From assembly GCF_003946575.1 (NCBI RefSeq), contig NZ_RHOP01000002.1:124001-188000 (forward strand): 64,000 bases of DNA, written 5' to 3'. A program made the translations under genes and the position numbers. Position 1 is the stretch's first letter. Every line of letters begins with the position of its first letter. Positions 39,458-49,566 of the stretch are shown here, in pieces. Source of the DNA: Companilactobacillus jidongensis. GTDB taxonomy: Bacteria; Bacillota; Bacilli; Lactobacillales; Lactobacillaceae. The notes beneath the pieces are model-generated. The model was not told where the DNA came from and made no database searches. It worked only from the letters and a program-made list of their open reading frames with translations.

Positions 39458-39473
39458 AAAATTAAAATTTTAT
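39456..39473. promoter_or_regulatory. Candidate MarR operator
   Basis: ATAAAATT-AA-AATTTTAT is a perfect palindrome directly upstream of marR, where an autoregulatory site is expected. AT-rich palindromes arise easily by chance here. Confidence 0.35.
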
Positions 39474-39488
39474 TTCTAAATAGCAACA

Positions 39489-39545
39489 AAAAATATGCTA
39501 TACCCAACTGTTGATAAAATCAAGAGTTAAGCACAGCATATTTTT
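39489..39545 (-). terminator. trpS terminator
   Basis: AAAAATATGCT (39489-39499) pairs with AGCATATTTTT (39535-39545); smaller CAACTGTTG and GAT/ATC repeats lie in the loop. Position after trpS and before marR. Symmetric A/T tails would allow it to act both ways. Confidence 0.7.
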
Positions 39546-39581
39546 ATGAAACTGTTTCCATGTAAAAAACACGGAGATGAT

Positions 39582-40853
<1,272 letters not shown>

Positions 40854-40859
40854 GCTATA

Positions 40860-40888
40860 AGCATAATTAAAAATAACCAAATTGTCAA
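40860..40888 (-). promoter_or_regulatory. trpS T-box promoter
   Basis: TTGACA (40883-40888), 17 bp, TATGCT (40860-40865). Its -35 is only 14 bp before the start codon of the divergent helD gene, so the helD promoter must lie inside the T-box DNA. A candidate is TTGAAT (40810-40815), 17 bp, TATGCT (40833-40838) on the plus strand. Confidence 0.7.
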
Positions 40889-40901
40889 CGAGAGGTAACT
40901 T

Positions 40902-43190
40902 ATGACCATTAACGAAACTAAGGAACAAGAACAAATTCGAGTTAATGAAATTGCACAAAAAATTGACGATAAAATCAATCGTGCCACAGAAAATCTCGAA
41001 AAAGCACATACTGAAACTCATAATATTTACCAAAATTATGGTGAAAATACCAAAGTTAATACTTTTGAAGTCGATGACCAAATGGAAACTAACGCTTCCG
41101 TTCAACAACAGAAACAATTAGTTGCCTTAGCCGTTGAAAATGAAAATATTCTTGAATCAAATAAGCTTAAATTAGAGAACCTACAAGGATCACCGTATTT
41201 TGGACGAATCGACATCGTCGAAGATGGTGAAAAAGATACCCTCTATATCGGAACTTCAACATTACAAGATGATGATGGCGAGTTCTTGATTTACGATTGG
41301 CGTGCGCCAATTTCTGGAATTTACTACAATGGTGTTCTCGGAAAAGTTAGCTATCCTACACCCAATGGGAAGGCCGAAGTTGACCTTCAGAAAAAACGCC
41401 AGTTTCAAATTATCAATAACAAAATCAGAACTATGTTTGATACGAATGAAACCGTCGGGGATGAAATTCTTCAATCTGTACTAAGCGAATATAGCGACGA
41501 ATATATGAAAAATATTGTGGCAACGATTCAACGTGAACAGAACACTATCATCCGTGATACACATTCTGACGTCCTATTAGTTCAAGGAGTAGCTGGTAGT
41601 GGCAAAACTTCTGCTATTTTGCAGCGTGTAGCTTACCTGCTATATCACAGTCGCTCAACTCTCGATGCTGATAAAATTGTATTATTCTCACCAAATAGGC
41701 TTTTCAGTAATTATATTTCTGAAGTTCTGCCTAGCTTAGGTGAAAGAAACATGCGTCAGGTAACCTTTAATGAATTCGTATCATTACGTTTGACCGGTAT
41801 CCAAGTTGAGACTCTATTCGAACGTTACGAAAAAGACGAGCGTAATCTTCCACAAACAACTGTTGATATTCGTTTGTTCAAAGAAAGTGCTGAGTTCCTA
41901 GAAACACTGGAACAGACTGAAAAAGAAAACAAAGAACACACCTTGTATTTTGAAGACATTATTTTTGAGGGTAAGCCATTCTTTACCAAAGAAGAAATAT
42001 CCGAAATTTATGACCGCCAAAATACAGCTTTTAGTATTCCTGATAGATTTCTCAAGACTAAAAACACTCTGATCAAGCGTCTTAAAAGACGTATTCACAA
42101 TGATCGTGATGAAGATTGGGTTCAAGCTGAAATCGACAATCTCGACGATGAAGATTTCCAACAAATCATCACTGATAACAACATTGAAGAATCGACTAAT
42201 CAGCGTTCAATTATCGCTGAAGAATTCTTGAAGGAACGCTATGCTCCAATCTACAATGCTCTGATCAATAATTATTTCTTTGATCCATACAAGGAATATG
42301 TCTTCCTATTATCAAATATGAAACAAAACTTGGTCTCTGACAGTGTTTGGCAAACTATGATTGAAGCGATCGATCATGCTGTTGAAGCTCACAAACTAGG
42401 GTTGAGCGATTCTGTAGCAATTCTTTATTTACGTGATTTCATTACCGAAAGTGGCATCAACCACAATATTCAACATATCTTCATTGATGAGATTCAAGAC
42501 TACACTATGGCGCAATTGAAGTACATCTCTCACTCTTTCCCTAACGCTAAGATGACACTTCTAGGTGATCGTGCTCAAGATGTACTAACTAGTTCATACC
42601 GCAACAAAGACGTTATCACGGCTATCTGTGAGTTGTATCAAGGTAAGAAGGTCACAACGATCACTCTAAACCAAAGTTATCGTTCGACTGCTGAGATAAC
42701 TGACTTTGCTAAGTCACTATTGCCCAACGCTGATGAGGTAAAGTCTTTCTCTAGAAAAGGTGAAGTCCCTACTATTAAAGTCTTTGATGACGATAATGAA
42801 TACTATCAAGGATTGAAACAGACCGCTCGTGAATTAACTGAAAAATATGAAACAGTTGCTATTCTAACTAGAAATCAGGCTCAAGCTGAACAGGTCTATG
42901 CTCACTTCAGTGATGAATCGATAATCACGCTAGTCGATGCTGGTTTCCGTTCAATTCCGAAGGGGATTATTGTTATGCCGATTTATCTTGCTAAAGGGTT
43001 AGAATTTGATGCCGTTATTGGACATGATGTTTCAGCTCAGAATTACCCTGATTCAAGGAGCCGTGATACACTCTACACCATTTGTACTCGTGCAATGCAC
43101 AGCTTGACAATCTGTATCGATAAAACAGCTTCACCACTTCTGGAGAACGTCAAACTGGCAAATTATGACACTTCTTCTGCAATCAAGTAA
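40902..43190 (+). CDS. helD: RNA polymerase recycling motor HelD
   Basis: 762-aa superfamily 1 (UvrD-like) ATPase. The N-terminal coiled coil (about 1-100) is the arm that enters the RNA polymerase secondary channel. Walker A is VQGVAGSGKTSAILQR; later motifs include IFIDEIQDYTMAQL (Walker B), LLGDRAQ, LNQSYRST and the C-terminal ITLVDAGFRS...GLEFDAVIG region. It removes stalled RNA polymerase from DNA in B. subtilis. The last 28 bases overlap a convergent small gene. Confidence 0.92.
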   Translation: MTINETKEQEQIRVNEIAQKIDDKINRATENLEKAHTETHNIYQNYGENTKVNTFEVDDQMETNASVQQQKQLVALAVENENILESNKLKLENLQGSPYFGRIDIVEDGEKDTLYIGTSTLQDDDGEFLIYDWRAPISGIYYNGVLGKVSYPTPNGKAEVDLQKKRQFQIINNKIRTMFDTNETVGDEILQSVLSEYSDEYMKNIVATIQREQNTIIRDTHSDVLLVQGVAGSGKTSAILQRVAYLLYHSRSTLDADKIVLFSPNRLFSNYISEVLPSLGERNMRQVTFNEFVSLRLTGIQVETLFERYEKDERNLPQTTVDIRLFKESAEFLETLEQTEKENKEHTLYFEDIIFEGKPFFTKEEISEIYDRQNTAFSIPDRFLKTKNTLIKRLKRRIHNDRDEDWVQAEIDNLDDEDFQQIITDNNIEESTNQRSIIAEEFLKERYAPIYNALINNYFFDPYKEYVFLLSNMKQNLVSDSVWQTMIEAIDHAVEAHKLGLSDSVAILYLRDFITESGINHNIQHIFIDEIQDYTMAQLKYISHSFPNAKMTLLGDRAQDVLTSSYRNKDVITAICELYQGKKVTTITLNQSYRSTAEITDFAKSLLPNADEVKSFSRKGEVPTIKVFDDDNEYYQGLKQTARELTEKYETVAILTRNQAQAEQVYAHFSDESIITLVDAGFRSIPKGIIVMPIYLAKGLEFDAVIGHDVSAQNYPDSRSRDTLYTICTRAMHSLTICIDKTASPLLENVKLANYDTSSAIK

Positions 43191-43468
43191 GTCTCGTATA
43201 ACAGAATACTAGCTAATGACGTACAAGTGGCTAGTCCAAAAATCAACTGTAATTTACTTCGACGAGTATAACCGAGATACGTTAAAATAACGCCCATCAC
43301 AAAAATAACCATCAATGGCATCAGAACATCATCTACAAAAAGTGAATCGAGCATCAATAAAAATAACAAAATCATCATAGCTCGTGATCGGGAAATATTA
43401 ACTATTAGGATTGTTTCAAAAATTTGGAATAGGAACATTACAATTGATATGTTAGACAATTCGAACAT
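43163..43468 (-). CDS. Small membrane protein of unknown function
   Basis: 101 aa with three to four hydrophobic segments (SIVMFLFQIFETILIV, MMILLFLLMLDSLFV, MPLMVIFVMGVILTYLGY, and a C-terminal one). A basic patch (YTRRSK) sits between helices 3 and 4. ATG 43468 follows GGTGGAG; no family recognised. The 3' end overlaps helD on the other strand by 28 bp. Confidence 0.6.
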   Translation of the reverse strand: MFELSNISIVMFLFQIFETILIVNISRSRAMMILLFLLMLDSLFVDDVLMPLMVIFVMGVILTYLGYTRRSKLQLIFGLATCTSLASILLYETYLIAEEVS

Positions 43469-43570
43469 TGACTCCACCCTCTTATCAAAATGATAATCGA
43501 GCAATGTAAATGTTCAGTAAATTTAGTGTAAATTTTATGTAAAAAATTGAATAAAATATATTACAAAGCA

Positions 43571-43613
43571 AAAAGGCTGCTGGTGAAATGAATATTTCAT
43601 CAACAGCCTTTTT
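43571..43613 (-). terminator. Terminator of the CPBP-like gene
   Basis: AAAAGGCTGTTGATGAAAT and ATTTCACCAGCAGCCTTTTT form a long stem with a short loop next to the stop at 43618. A and T tracts on both sides make it possibly bidirectional. Confidence 0.88.
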
Positions 43614-43617
43614 TAAT

Positions 43618-44283
43618 TTATATCAATATTGTTCCAACAATTGCACTAACAATAGCAACTAATACTGCCATCTTCTCATCTTGCGTATATAGATACGTCA
43701 ATGCGTAACACCATCCTAGCGCCATCATCATAAAGAACTGTAGCAATGATCCAGGCAAGCTGAGTGCACCAGCAATAATACCACTGCAGACAATTCCAAT
43801 AACTGCATTAGAAGGAGTACTCTTTCTAAAGAAATAATTGAAGAAAAATCCTGTTTGAACCAACTGTTGTTGAACAGTAATAATAAATACATTTGCAATC
43901 ATATTAAAAATAAAAACTTTTTGATCTGAACTAACAACATCATCATTTTTGAATTGAGGCAGCTTACCAGTAACTTGTAAATAACTGACCATAATTCTCA
44001 GTGCACATACAAGAATAATCATCAATGATACTAGTCCAATGTTTGAAACTAAAGAACTCATGAATCCGCTGGGATTGTCAGAGAATGAACGTCTCTCACG
44101 TAAGTATCGTCTTGCCATTAAGAATAAGAACACGATTCCGACTGCAAAAAAGACGACAGCCAGAATAACATTCAAGCCCTTAGCAGTAGCGGCAATATTC
44201 TTTAAACTCAATGTGATTATAGAAAATATAATCCAAATTATATATCTTACTAAATCTGTTCCCGGAGATTCTCCTACTCGCAT
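43618..44283 (-). CDS. Membrane protein resembling a degenerate CPBP-family protein
   Basis: 221 aa, about six to seven membrane helices. The C-terminal third (VQQQLVQTGFFFNYFF ... SGIIAGALSLPGSLLQFFMMMALGWCYALTYLYTQDEKMAVLVAI) follows the layout of CPBP (Abi) intramembrane proteases. The EExxxR motif reads QQQLVQT and the HxxF motif is absent, so protease activity is unlikely. In lactobacilli, CPBP proteins are often linked to bacteriocin immunity, but none of that machinery is visible here. Assignment tentative. Confidence 0.55.
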   Translation of the reverse strand: MRVGESPGTDLVRYIIWIIFSIITLSLKNIAATAKGLNVILAVVFFAVGIVFLFLMARRYLRERRSFSDNPSGFMSSLVSNIGLVSLMIILVCALRIMVSYLQVTGKLPQFKNDDVVSSDQKVFIFNMIANVFIITVQQQLVQTGFFFNYFFRKSTPSNAVIGIVCSGIIAGALSLPGSLLQFFMMMALGWCYALTYLYTQDEKMAVLVAIVSAIVGTILI

Positions 44284-44395
44284 AATTAATATCTTCCAAT
44301 CAATAATTTTACTTTGCTATTATATCATATACGAATACTTCAATTTTGTGAGGTTTTCATCTATTATTAGTTAGGTATACGGAGGGAATTTAAAA

Positions 44396-45463
44396 ATGAA
44401 CAACCACAAACGAATTTTTTATCTAGACTTTATTCGTGTTATCGCAATTTTTCTAGTTATCTTCATCCATGTTTCTGCCATTGATACAACGCTTCACATC
44501 GGCAGTACTCAGTGGCAGATCACCAAGATCATTAATTATTTTGCACACATCAGTGTACCGCTCTTCTTCATGATCTCCGGTTCACTATTGTTAAATAGTA
44601 AAAAAACTAAATCTATTAGTTACACTTGGAAGCAAAGAATTCCTAGAGTCGTGATTCCATTTGTACTCTGGTCAATTATTTCACCAATTGTTGTTGGTAT
44701 CTATGCGCACTCATTATCAGTACACAACGTTGCTGCATCAGTCAAAATGATGCTCTATCAACCAACATCACCAACACTCTGGTTCATGTATCCATTGATC
44801 GGTATCTATATTCTTTCGCCAATTATCCGTACGTTCGTTGAAAATGCCAATCGAGAAATGCTCTGGTATGTAACGTTGATTTGGCTAGTAACCAACTCAC
44901 TATTACCATCACTTGCCAATGTGATGCCTAAGAATTGGGTCAACGCACTAACGATTTATCCAGTTGCTCAATTCTACTTAGTTGGTGGTTTTACCGGTTA
45001 CTTCATTCTGGGGTACTTGTTGACAAAAATCAATATCCACGAATTGAGTAACATTTGGTTATGGATCATAGCCTTAATTGCCGGTTTTGCAGGAAATTAT
45101 GTTTCAGAAGTATTCCCCAAGATATTCGACGCTTTCAACGGTTACTATGTAACTTCAATTTTCATCCCTATCATGTCAGTTGCCGCATTCATTCTGCTAC
45201 AAAAATGGGGCGAACGAATCAATTCAAATGGGGTCATTAAGACCTTCGAGTTCTTATCCCCATTAGTATTTGGAATTTACTTGATTCATAATTTGTTAAT
45301 TCTTTATATGGAACCATGGTTCATGTCATTCTTGCCATTTGGTGGACTAGCTGCTACCTTTATCAGATACATTGCTGTCGTAACTGTTTCAACATTAATT
45401 ATTTGGATCATTAGTTTGATTCCTGGACTTAATTATTTATTAACAGGAAGTCGTAAAAAATAG
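44396..45463 (+). CDS. Acyltransferase 3 family membrane protein
   Basis: 355 aa, about ten membrane helices. The N-terminal RIFYLDFIRVIAIFLVIFIHVSA contains the conserved family Arg and His (R/H pair of AT3 enzymes). No SGNH domain is attached. Such proteins O-acetylate cell-wall or surface glycans. ACGGAGG precedes the ATG and a terminator follows. The target is unknown. Confidence 0.88.
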   Translation: MNNHKRIFYLDFIRVIAIFLVIFIHVSAIDTTLHIGSTQWQITKIINYFAHISVPLFFMISGSLLLNSKKTKSISYTWKQRIPRVVIPFVLWSIISPIVVGIYAHSLSVHNVAASVKMMLYQPTSPTLWFMYPLIGIYILSPIIRTFVENANREMLWYVTLIWLVTNSLLPSLANVMPKNWVNALTIYPVAQFYLVGGFTGYFILGYLLTKINIHELSNIWLWIIALIAGFAGNYVSEVFPKIFDAFNGYYVTSIFIPIMSVAAFILLQKWGERINSNGVIKTFEFLSPLVFGIYLIHNLLILYMEPWFMSFLPFGGLAATFIRYIAVVTVSTLIIWIISLIPGLNYLLTGSRKK

Positions 45464-45464
45464 A

Positions 45465-45492
45465 GTTCGCAAATGCGAGCTCCATTTTTGTA
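45465..45492. terminator. Terminator between convergent acyltransferase and surface-protein genes
   Basis: GAGTTCGC-AAAT-GCGAGCTC stem followed by CATTTTTG on the plus strand, right after the acyltransferase stop. Confidence 0.8.
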
Positions 45493-45504
45493 TATAGTTA
45501 CATA

Positions 45505-45628
45505 TTAATTTTGTTTACGTTTATATCCGAACCATCCTAAAAATGACATCAAAGCTAATCCTAAAATACTTAGGACACCACTATTTGCTTCACTTGTCTG
45601 TGGAAATGTTCCTTTGTTATCTGAAGTC
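45505..45628. repeat. 124-bp direct repeat, copy 1 (cell-wall anchor coding)
   Basis: 3' end of the shorter choice-of-anchor A gene. Hand alignment with 47279-47402 gives 8 mismatches and no gaps in 124 bp. Outside this block the two genes are much more different, which suggests gene conversion or recent recombination. Confidence 0.85.
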
Positions 45629-47145
45629 GACACAGTACTAGCACCCTTTGTTGTCCCAGTATTCGATACATTTTTTAGTGGTGATGCATTGTCAGATGAA
45701 TCAGTCTGATCATTCATTTCAGACGAAAGTATGGGATATGTAGTACCTTCCTCTGCATCAAGATCCTCCATATACGAATTTTCTGACCCCGAATCTGTCT
45801 TAGGTATTAACTCTAGATCTTCCGGATCTATTTCTTCCTCCGGTTCTACTCCATCTCCCGGTTCTACTCCATCTCCCGAATCTACTTCTTCCTCTGGATC
45901 TACCTCATTCTCTGGCTCTCCTTTATCATCTGGATTTTCTCCATCCTTTTCCTCCTCCTTTTTTTCTTCTTCTTTTTCTTCTTCTTTTGGATCTACTTCT
46001 TCTGTTATTTCATCACTACCATCTTGAAAGTCCCACCTATGCGTCTCTCCGCCAACAACATTCACATCATCAGCAACAATATTGCCATCCAAGTTATGAT
46101 GGATATTTATAGTCGCCTTAGGTACCAATACACTTCCCTGAAATGCACTATCCATTTCAATTGTTCCATGATACAACCCATCACTTGAAGTCCTATCATA
46201 GAAATTCCATAGTAAATGATTATCATCAAATATTTCCGTTTCTTGATTTCCTCTATGTGTTCCATCATTATAATTAATATAGATTTGTGATTTCATACTA
46301 TATGAACTGATTCCCTCGGTATCAACGTTGATAATTATTGTCGTACCTTCTTTATCTTTGGATAATCCATTAATAGTTAATGGCCTATCTCTCTGTAAGA
46401 CATCCGCAGACAAATTAATAACAATTTCATTCTCATCATTTGGAACATATTCTAACAAATTGATTTCTCGTTTATTTTCATCTTGTATAAAATCATTTGC
46501 TGTGAATTTTGCATTAATTTCCTGATTAGATAAATATCTTGACCGATTATTCAAAAGATTGAACATTTCATCAAAATCAATATATTTATCATTTCCCTTA
46601 TCTTGAAATAGTTCATCACGTTCAAGATTGCCTAATTTTTCCCCGGCCGCATAAATTTCATCTCCTGAAACATCTAATAAAACGCTGTTTCCAAAAATCA
46701 CTTTATTAGTTCTAGTATCCGTCTTATTAACAAATGAACTACTAGCGATATTTACTATCTCCTGCGCATAAGAAATTTCTTTTTCTAGCGTTTTTTGATG
46801 AATTTTAGTACCAAAATTAATTTTTCCGTCCAATTTACCAACTGCCAAATTTCCATTCGTATGTGCGGTTAAAGTTGCTGAATTGGCAAAGATATGAAAG
46901 TAAGCTGCATAACTCAGCAAATTATTCGAAGCATTTTCATAATCATCTTTAACAAATCCTCCACTCTCCACCGCTGGATTATCTGTACTAATTTGCGTTA
47001 AATCAGTATCTACTTCCGGTTCACTCATTGCCTGAACATTTTCAATTTTTATCAAGTTGGATACCAACGGTATATTCGTTACCGGCTGTGACAATATCAA
47101 TCCCATCGACAATCCAGTTGCAGTTATAATCAACTTCCTTTTCAT
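45505..47145 (-). CDS. Sortase-anchored surface protein, choice-of-anchor A type (shorter paralogue)
   Basis: 546 aa. Signal peptide ends near VQAMS (about residue 41). A beta domain (about 50-350) is shared with the neighbouring gene (AAYFHIFANSATLTAHTNGNLAVGKLDGKINFGT ... NLDGNIVADDVN), of the choice-of-anchor A family as I recall it. A Glu/Asp/Lys-rich low-complexity stalk follows (about 355-435), then Ser/Thr-rich sequence. The C-terminus carries a sortase signal FPQTSE, a hydrophobic helix and KRKQN. Anchor: peptidoglycan through sortase A. ATG 47145 chosen; the upstream GTG abuts the ribosome site. A perfect terminator lies between this gene and its paralogue. Confidence 0.85.
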   Translation of the reverse strand: MKRKLIITATGLSMGLILSQPVTNIPLVSNLIKIENVQAMSEPEVDTDLTQISTDNPAVESGGFVKDDYENASNNLLSYAAYFHIFANSATLTAHTNGNLAVGKLDGKINFGTKIHQKTLEKEISYAQEIVNIASSSFVNKTDTRTNKVIFGNSVLLDVSGDEIYAAGEKLGNLERDELFQDKGNDKYIDFDEMFNLLNNRSRYLSNQEINAKFTANDFIQDENKREINLLEYVPNDENEIVINLSADVLQRDRPLTINGLSKDKEGTTIIINVDTEGISSYSMKSQIYINYNDGTHRGNQETEIFDDNHLLWNFYDRTSSDGLYHGTIEMDSAFQGSVLVPKATINIHHNLDGNIVADDVNVVGGETHRWDFQDGSDEITEEVDPKEEEKEEEKKEEEKDGENPDDKGEPENEVDPEEEVDSGDGVEPGDGVEPEEEIDPEDLELIPKTDSGSENSYMEDLDAEEGTTYPILSSEMNDQTDSSDNASPLKNVSNTGTTKGASTVSTSDNKGTFPQTSEANSGVLSILGLALMSFLGWFGYKRKQN

Positions 47146-47229
47146 GATCTTCACTTCCTCTTTGTGATTTTTTTATCTTAATACCATGATATATAATAGC
47201 CTGTTGCTTTGTCACTTTTAAACACAAAC
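47146..47229 (-). promoter_or_regulatory. Promoter region shared in sequence with the LRR/SLAP gene
   Basis: GTGTTTAAAAGTGACA, CAACAGG, then TATATC-like -10 and an A-rich, GAGGAAG ribosome site. This aligns to 18242-18329 with few changes and one base of length difference. GTGACA followed at 16-17 bp by TATATC is the probable promoter. Confidence 0.6.
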
Positions 47230-47261
47230 ATGGGATTCGTATTTTTACGAATCCCATGTTT
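47226..47261 (-). terminator. Terminator of the longer choice-of-anchor A gene
   Basis: AAACATGGGATTCGT/ACGAATCCCATGTTT perfect 15-bp stem, followed on the minus strand by GTGTTT only, so the T tract is short. It directly abuts the promoter box of the next gene. Confidence 0.75.
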
Positions 47262-47278
47262 TGATAATATATTATATT

Positions 47279-47402
47279 TTAATTTTGTTTACGTTTATAT
47301 CCGAACAATCCTAAGAATGACATTAAAGCTAATCCTAAAATGCTTAGGACACCACTATTTGATTCACTTGTCTGTGGGAATGTCTCTTTGTTATCTGAAG
47401 TC
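47279..47402. repeat. 124-bp direct repeat, copy 2 (cell-wall anchor coding)
   Basis: Partner of 45505-45628. Both encode the sortase signal, membrane helix and KRKQN tail. Confidence 0.85.
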
Positions 47403-49375
47403 CCTGGATTATTTGATACTTCTTGTGCAGGTGCTTCAACACTAGGTGATGTAATTGGTGTATCTGGAACGCCATCTCCATCTGTATCGACTTCTGGTGT
47501 ATCTGGAATGCCGTCACCGTCTGTATCCACTTCAGGATATTCTGGGAGACCAGGTACTTCTCCAGGGATCGTTACAGGTTTATCTGGATTACCGGGTTCC
47601 TCAACATCAATTCCTGGTTTGCCGGGTGTTTCAGGTCCTACCGGATTACCGGGTTCCTCAGTGTCAATTCCTGGTTTGCCGGGATTTTCAGTATTGCCTT
47701 CATTACCATCTCCAGGTTCCCAAGGAGTTGCTGGAATTCCTGGTTCTCCAGGAGTTTCCCAGTCCCCCTCTTCACCAGGTTCTTCGACGCCAATTCCTGG
47801 TTTACCAGGAATTTCCCAATTTCCACCATTGTCACCAGGGTCTCCTGGATCAGGTAAACCTGGTATTTCAATTGGAAGTGTTTGAATTTCTTCAACGGGA
47901 GGAACAATCTCTTCAGGATCTTTCACATTATCTTGAAGATCCCATCTGTGAGATTCACCTTTGATATTTACTTTGTCAGCGACAATGTTACCATCCAAAT
48001 TATGGTGAACAGTAACTTCTGCCTTAGGTGCAAGTACACTACCTTGGAACGTATTATTGAAGTCTATATTACCATCGAATAAACCATCTGATGCTGTACT
48101 GTCATGGAAATTCCATAATAAATGATTGTCGCCAAAATATTCTGTTTCTTGATTATTTCTGTCAGAACCATCATCATAAATAACTTTGATTTGTGAACCA
48201 ACCGTATACTGTTGATTACCATTATCGTTTAATGCTAAATTACTTCCTTGAGTATCAACATTAATAATTACTGTATCGCCTTCAGGAACACTTGATAATC
48301 CTCTGATAGTCAATGGTGTGCTTTGTTGCAAAACTTCTGGTGACAAGTAAATAACTATTTGATTATCAGTATTTGGTTTCATATCCATCAAATCGATCAC
48401 ACGATTGTTTTGATCTGGAAATTGGCTGTTAGTAATCAATGCACTATTGCCAGAACTAATAATTTCACTTGGATCCAACTTAGCCAGTTCTTGAGACTTT
48501 GGTTCCAAATAATTATTAAACATATCGGCAAAGTCGATGTAAACATCTTTGCCCGCTTTATCTTGGTAAGTCTCACCTGCTGTTAAATGGTCAATGTACA
48601 CTTGATCATCATTATCACCATAAGTAACTAATGGTCTGTTGGGATTAGAAACATCTATGGCTATCCCATTCCCGAAGACAATTTTATTTGTACGTGTGTC
48701 ACCACCGGATACAAATGAACTTCCGGCAATCTTTGAAATTGCTTGAATATAAGAAACATCATAATCCAGCAATTCTTCTTTGATATTAGTACCAAAATTT
48801 ACCTGTCCGTCTAGTAATCCTGTAGCCACGTTACCATTGGTATGTGTACTCAAATGAGCTTCATTCGCAAAAATATGAAAATATGCGGCGTAGCCAAGTT
48901 CATTGTCCTCAGGATGTAAATCATATCCAGTATTATTACTACTACTATACGAAGCTACATCGTTAGCAAATGTTCCCCCAGCTTTGACGTCAGGATTATC
49001 GGTTGACACTTTAGTAGATTGTTCTGCTTGCTGCGCAACTGGAGCATTAACAGTAGCCTCACTCAATGGCTGACCTTGAGTAGATTTAAATCCAGCAGTT
49101 TGTTGCTCTGACTGACCATTATTCTGACTATTTATTTTGGCATAAGTAGCTGAATAATTTGATTGTGAACTTGGATCAGTCTGTGTTGCAGTAGAACTAG
49201 CTGTAGTCTGGCCACTAGCAGCTTGTGTTTGGACAACTGGATTGTTCCCATCAGTAGATTGTGTAGCGTTAGTATCATCGGCTAACACACTATTTGAAAC
49301 AACAAGGAATGACAATACAGCGGCACTAGTTGCCACACACGACAAAGCCCACTTAGTTCCCTTTTTATTATTCAT
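47279..49375 (-). CDS. Sortase-anchored surface protein, choice-of-anchor A type with Pro/Gly repeat stalk
   Basis: 698 aa. The signal peptide starts NNKKGTKWALSCVATSAAV, a KxGKxW-like form, and ends near VLADD (about residue 33). A Ser/Thr/Gln-rich region (35-125) leads into the choice-of-anchor A domain (about 130-460; AAYFHIFANEAHLSTHTNGNVATGLLDGQ, NLDGNIVADKVNIK). The stalk (about 480-640) repeats PGKPGI(D/G)xEEPG and PEVDTDGDG(I/V)PDTP; the latter are calcium-binding thrombospondin-3-like repeats. The C-terminus has FPQTSESNSG, a helix and KRKQN. Tandem paralogue of the next gene; its last 124 bp are about 94% identical to it by my count. Confidence 0.87.
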   Translation of the reverse strand: MNNKKGTKWALSCVATSAAVLSFLVVSNSVLADDTNATQSTDGNNPVVQTQAASGQTTASSTATQTDPSSQSNYSATYAKINSQNNGQSEQQTAGFKSTQGQPLSEATVNAPVAQQAEQSTKVSTDNPDVKAGGTFANDVASYSSSNNTGYDLHPEDNELGYAAYFHIFANEAHLSTHTNGNVATGLLDGQVNFGTNIKEELLDYDVSYIQAISKIAGSSFVSGGDTRTNKIVFGNGIAIDVSNPNRPLVTYGDNDDQVYIDHLTAGETYQDKAGKDVYIDFADMFNNYLEPKSQELAKLDPSEIISSGNSALITNSQFPDQNNRVIDLMDMKPNTDNQIVIYLSPEVLQQSTPLTIRGLSSVPEGDTVIINVDTQGSNLALNDNGNQQYTVGSQIKVIYDDGSDRNNQETEYFGDNHLLWNFHDSTASDGLFDGNIDFNNTFQGSVLAPKAEVTVHHNLDGNIVADKVNIKGESHRWDLQDNVKDPEEIVPPVEEIQTLPIEIPGLPDPGDPGDNGGNWEIPGKPGIGVEEPGEEGDWETPGEPGIPATPWEPGDGNEGNTENPGKPGIDTEEPGNPVGPETPGKPGIDVEEPGNPDKPVTIPGEVPGLPEYPEVDTDGDGIPDTPEVDTDGDGVPDTPITSPSVEAPAQEVSNNPGTSDNKETFPQTSESNSGVLSILGLALMSFLGLFGYKRKQN
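47455..47880. repeat. Coding repeats of the Pro/Gly-rich stalk
   Basis: Two 36-bp units (EVDTDGDG(I/V)PDTP) near 47457-47530 and several diverged PGKPGI/EEPG units at about 47575-47870. These are in-frame protein repeats, not a CRISPR array. Confidence 0.8.
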
Positions 49376-49492
49376 ATAGATCCCCCCATACGCATTAATA
49401 CAACGAATTAATTCAATTACATTAATGTTAGATATAAAATATTATTAACATTTTTATTATTGCGCTAATCTTTTTTTACGTCAATTTCATAT

Positions 49493-49524
49493 CAAAAAAA
49501 CATCACAACCGCTAATTGTGATGT
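49493..49524 (-). terminator. Terminator of the Tet(M)-like gene
   Basis: ACATCACAA/TTGTGATGT 9-bp stem with a seven-base loop, then T7 on the minus strand, 42 bp after the stop. Confidence 0.92.
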
Positions 49525-49566
49525 CATAATTTAATTTTTCTCTCCAAAAAAATTACATGGGTATAC

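Noticed and set aside
47455-47880. Possible CRISPR-like direct repeats
   Set aside because: The repeats are in frame, irregular in length and encode PGKPGI/EEPG and DTDGDG units; there are no unique spacers.
47340-47885. Long plus-strand frame of 181 codons rich in Gly/Pro/Ser
   Set aside because: It is antisense to the Pro/Gly repeat stalk of a clear sortase-anchored gene. The collagen-like look comes from the repeat codons on the other strand, and no ribosome site supports it.
45505-49375. The two sortase-anchored proteins as XrtG substrates
   Set aside because: They end in FPQTSE plus helix and KRKQN, a classical sortase signal, not the GGSTGP form of the Firmicu-CTERM tail.
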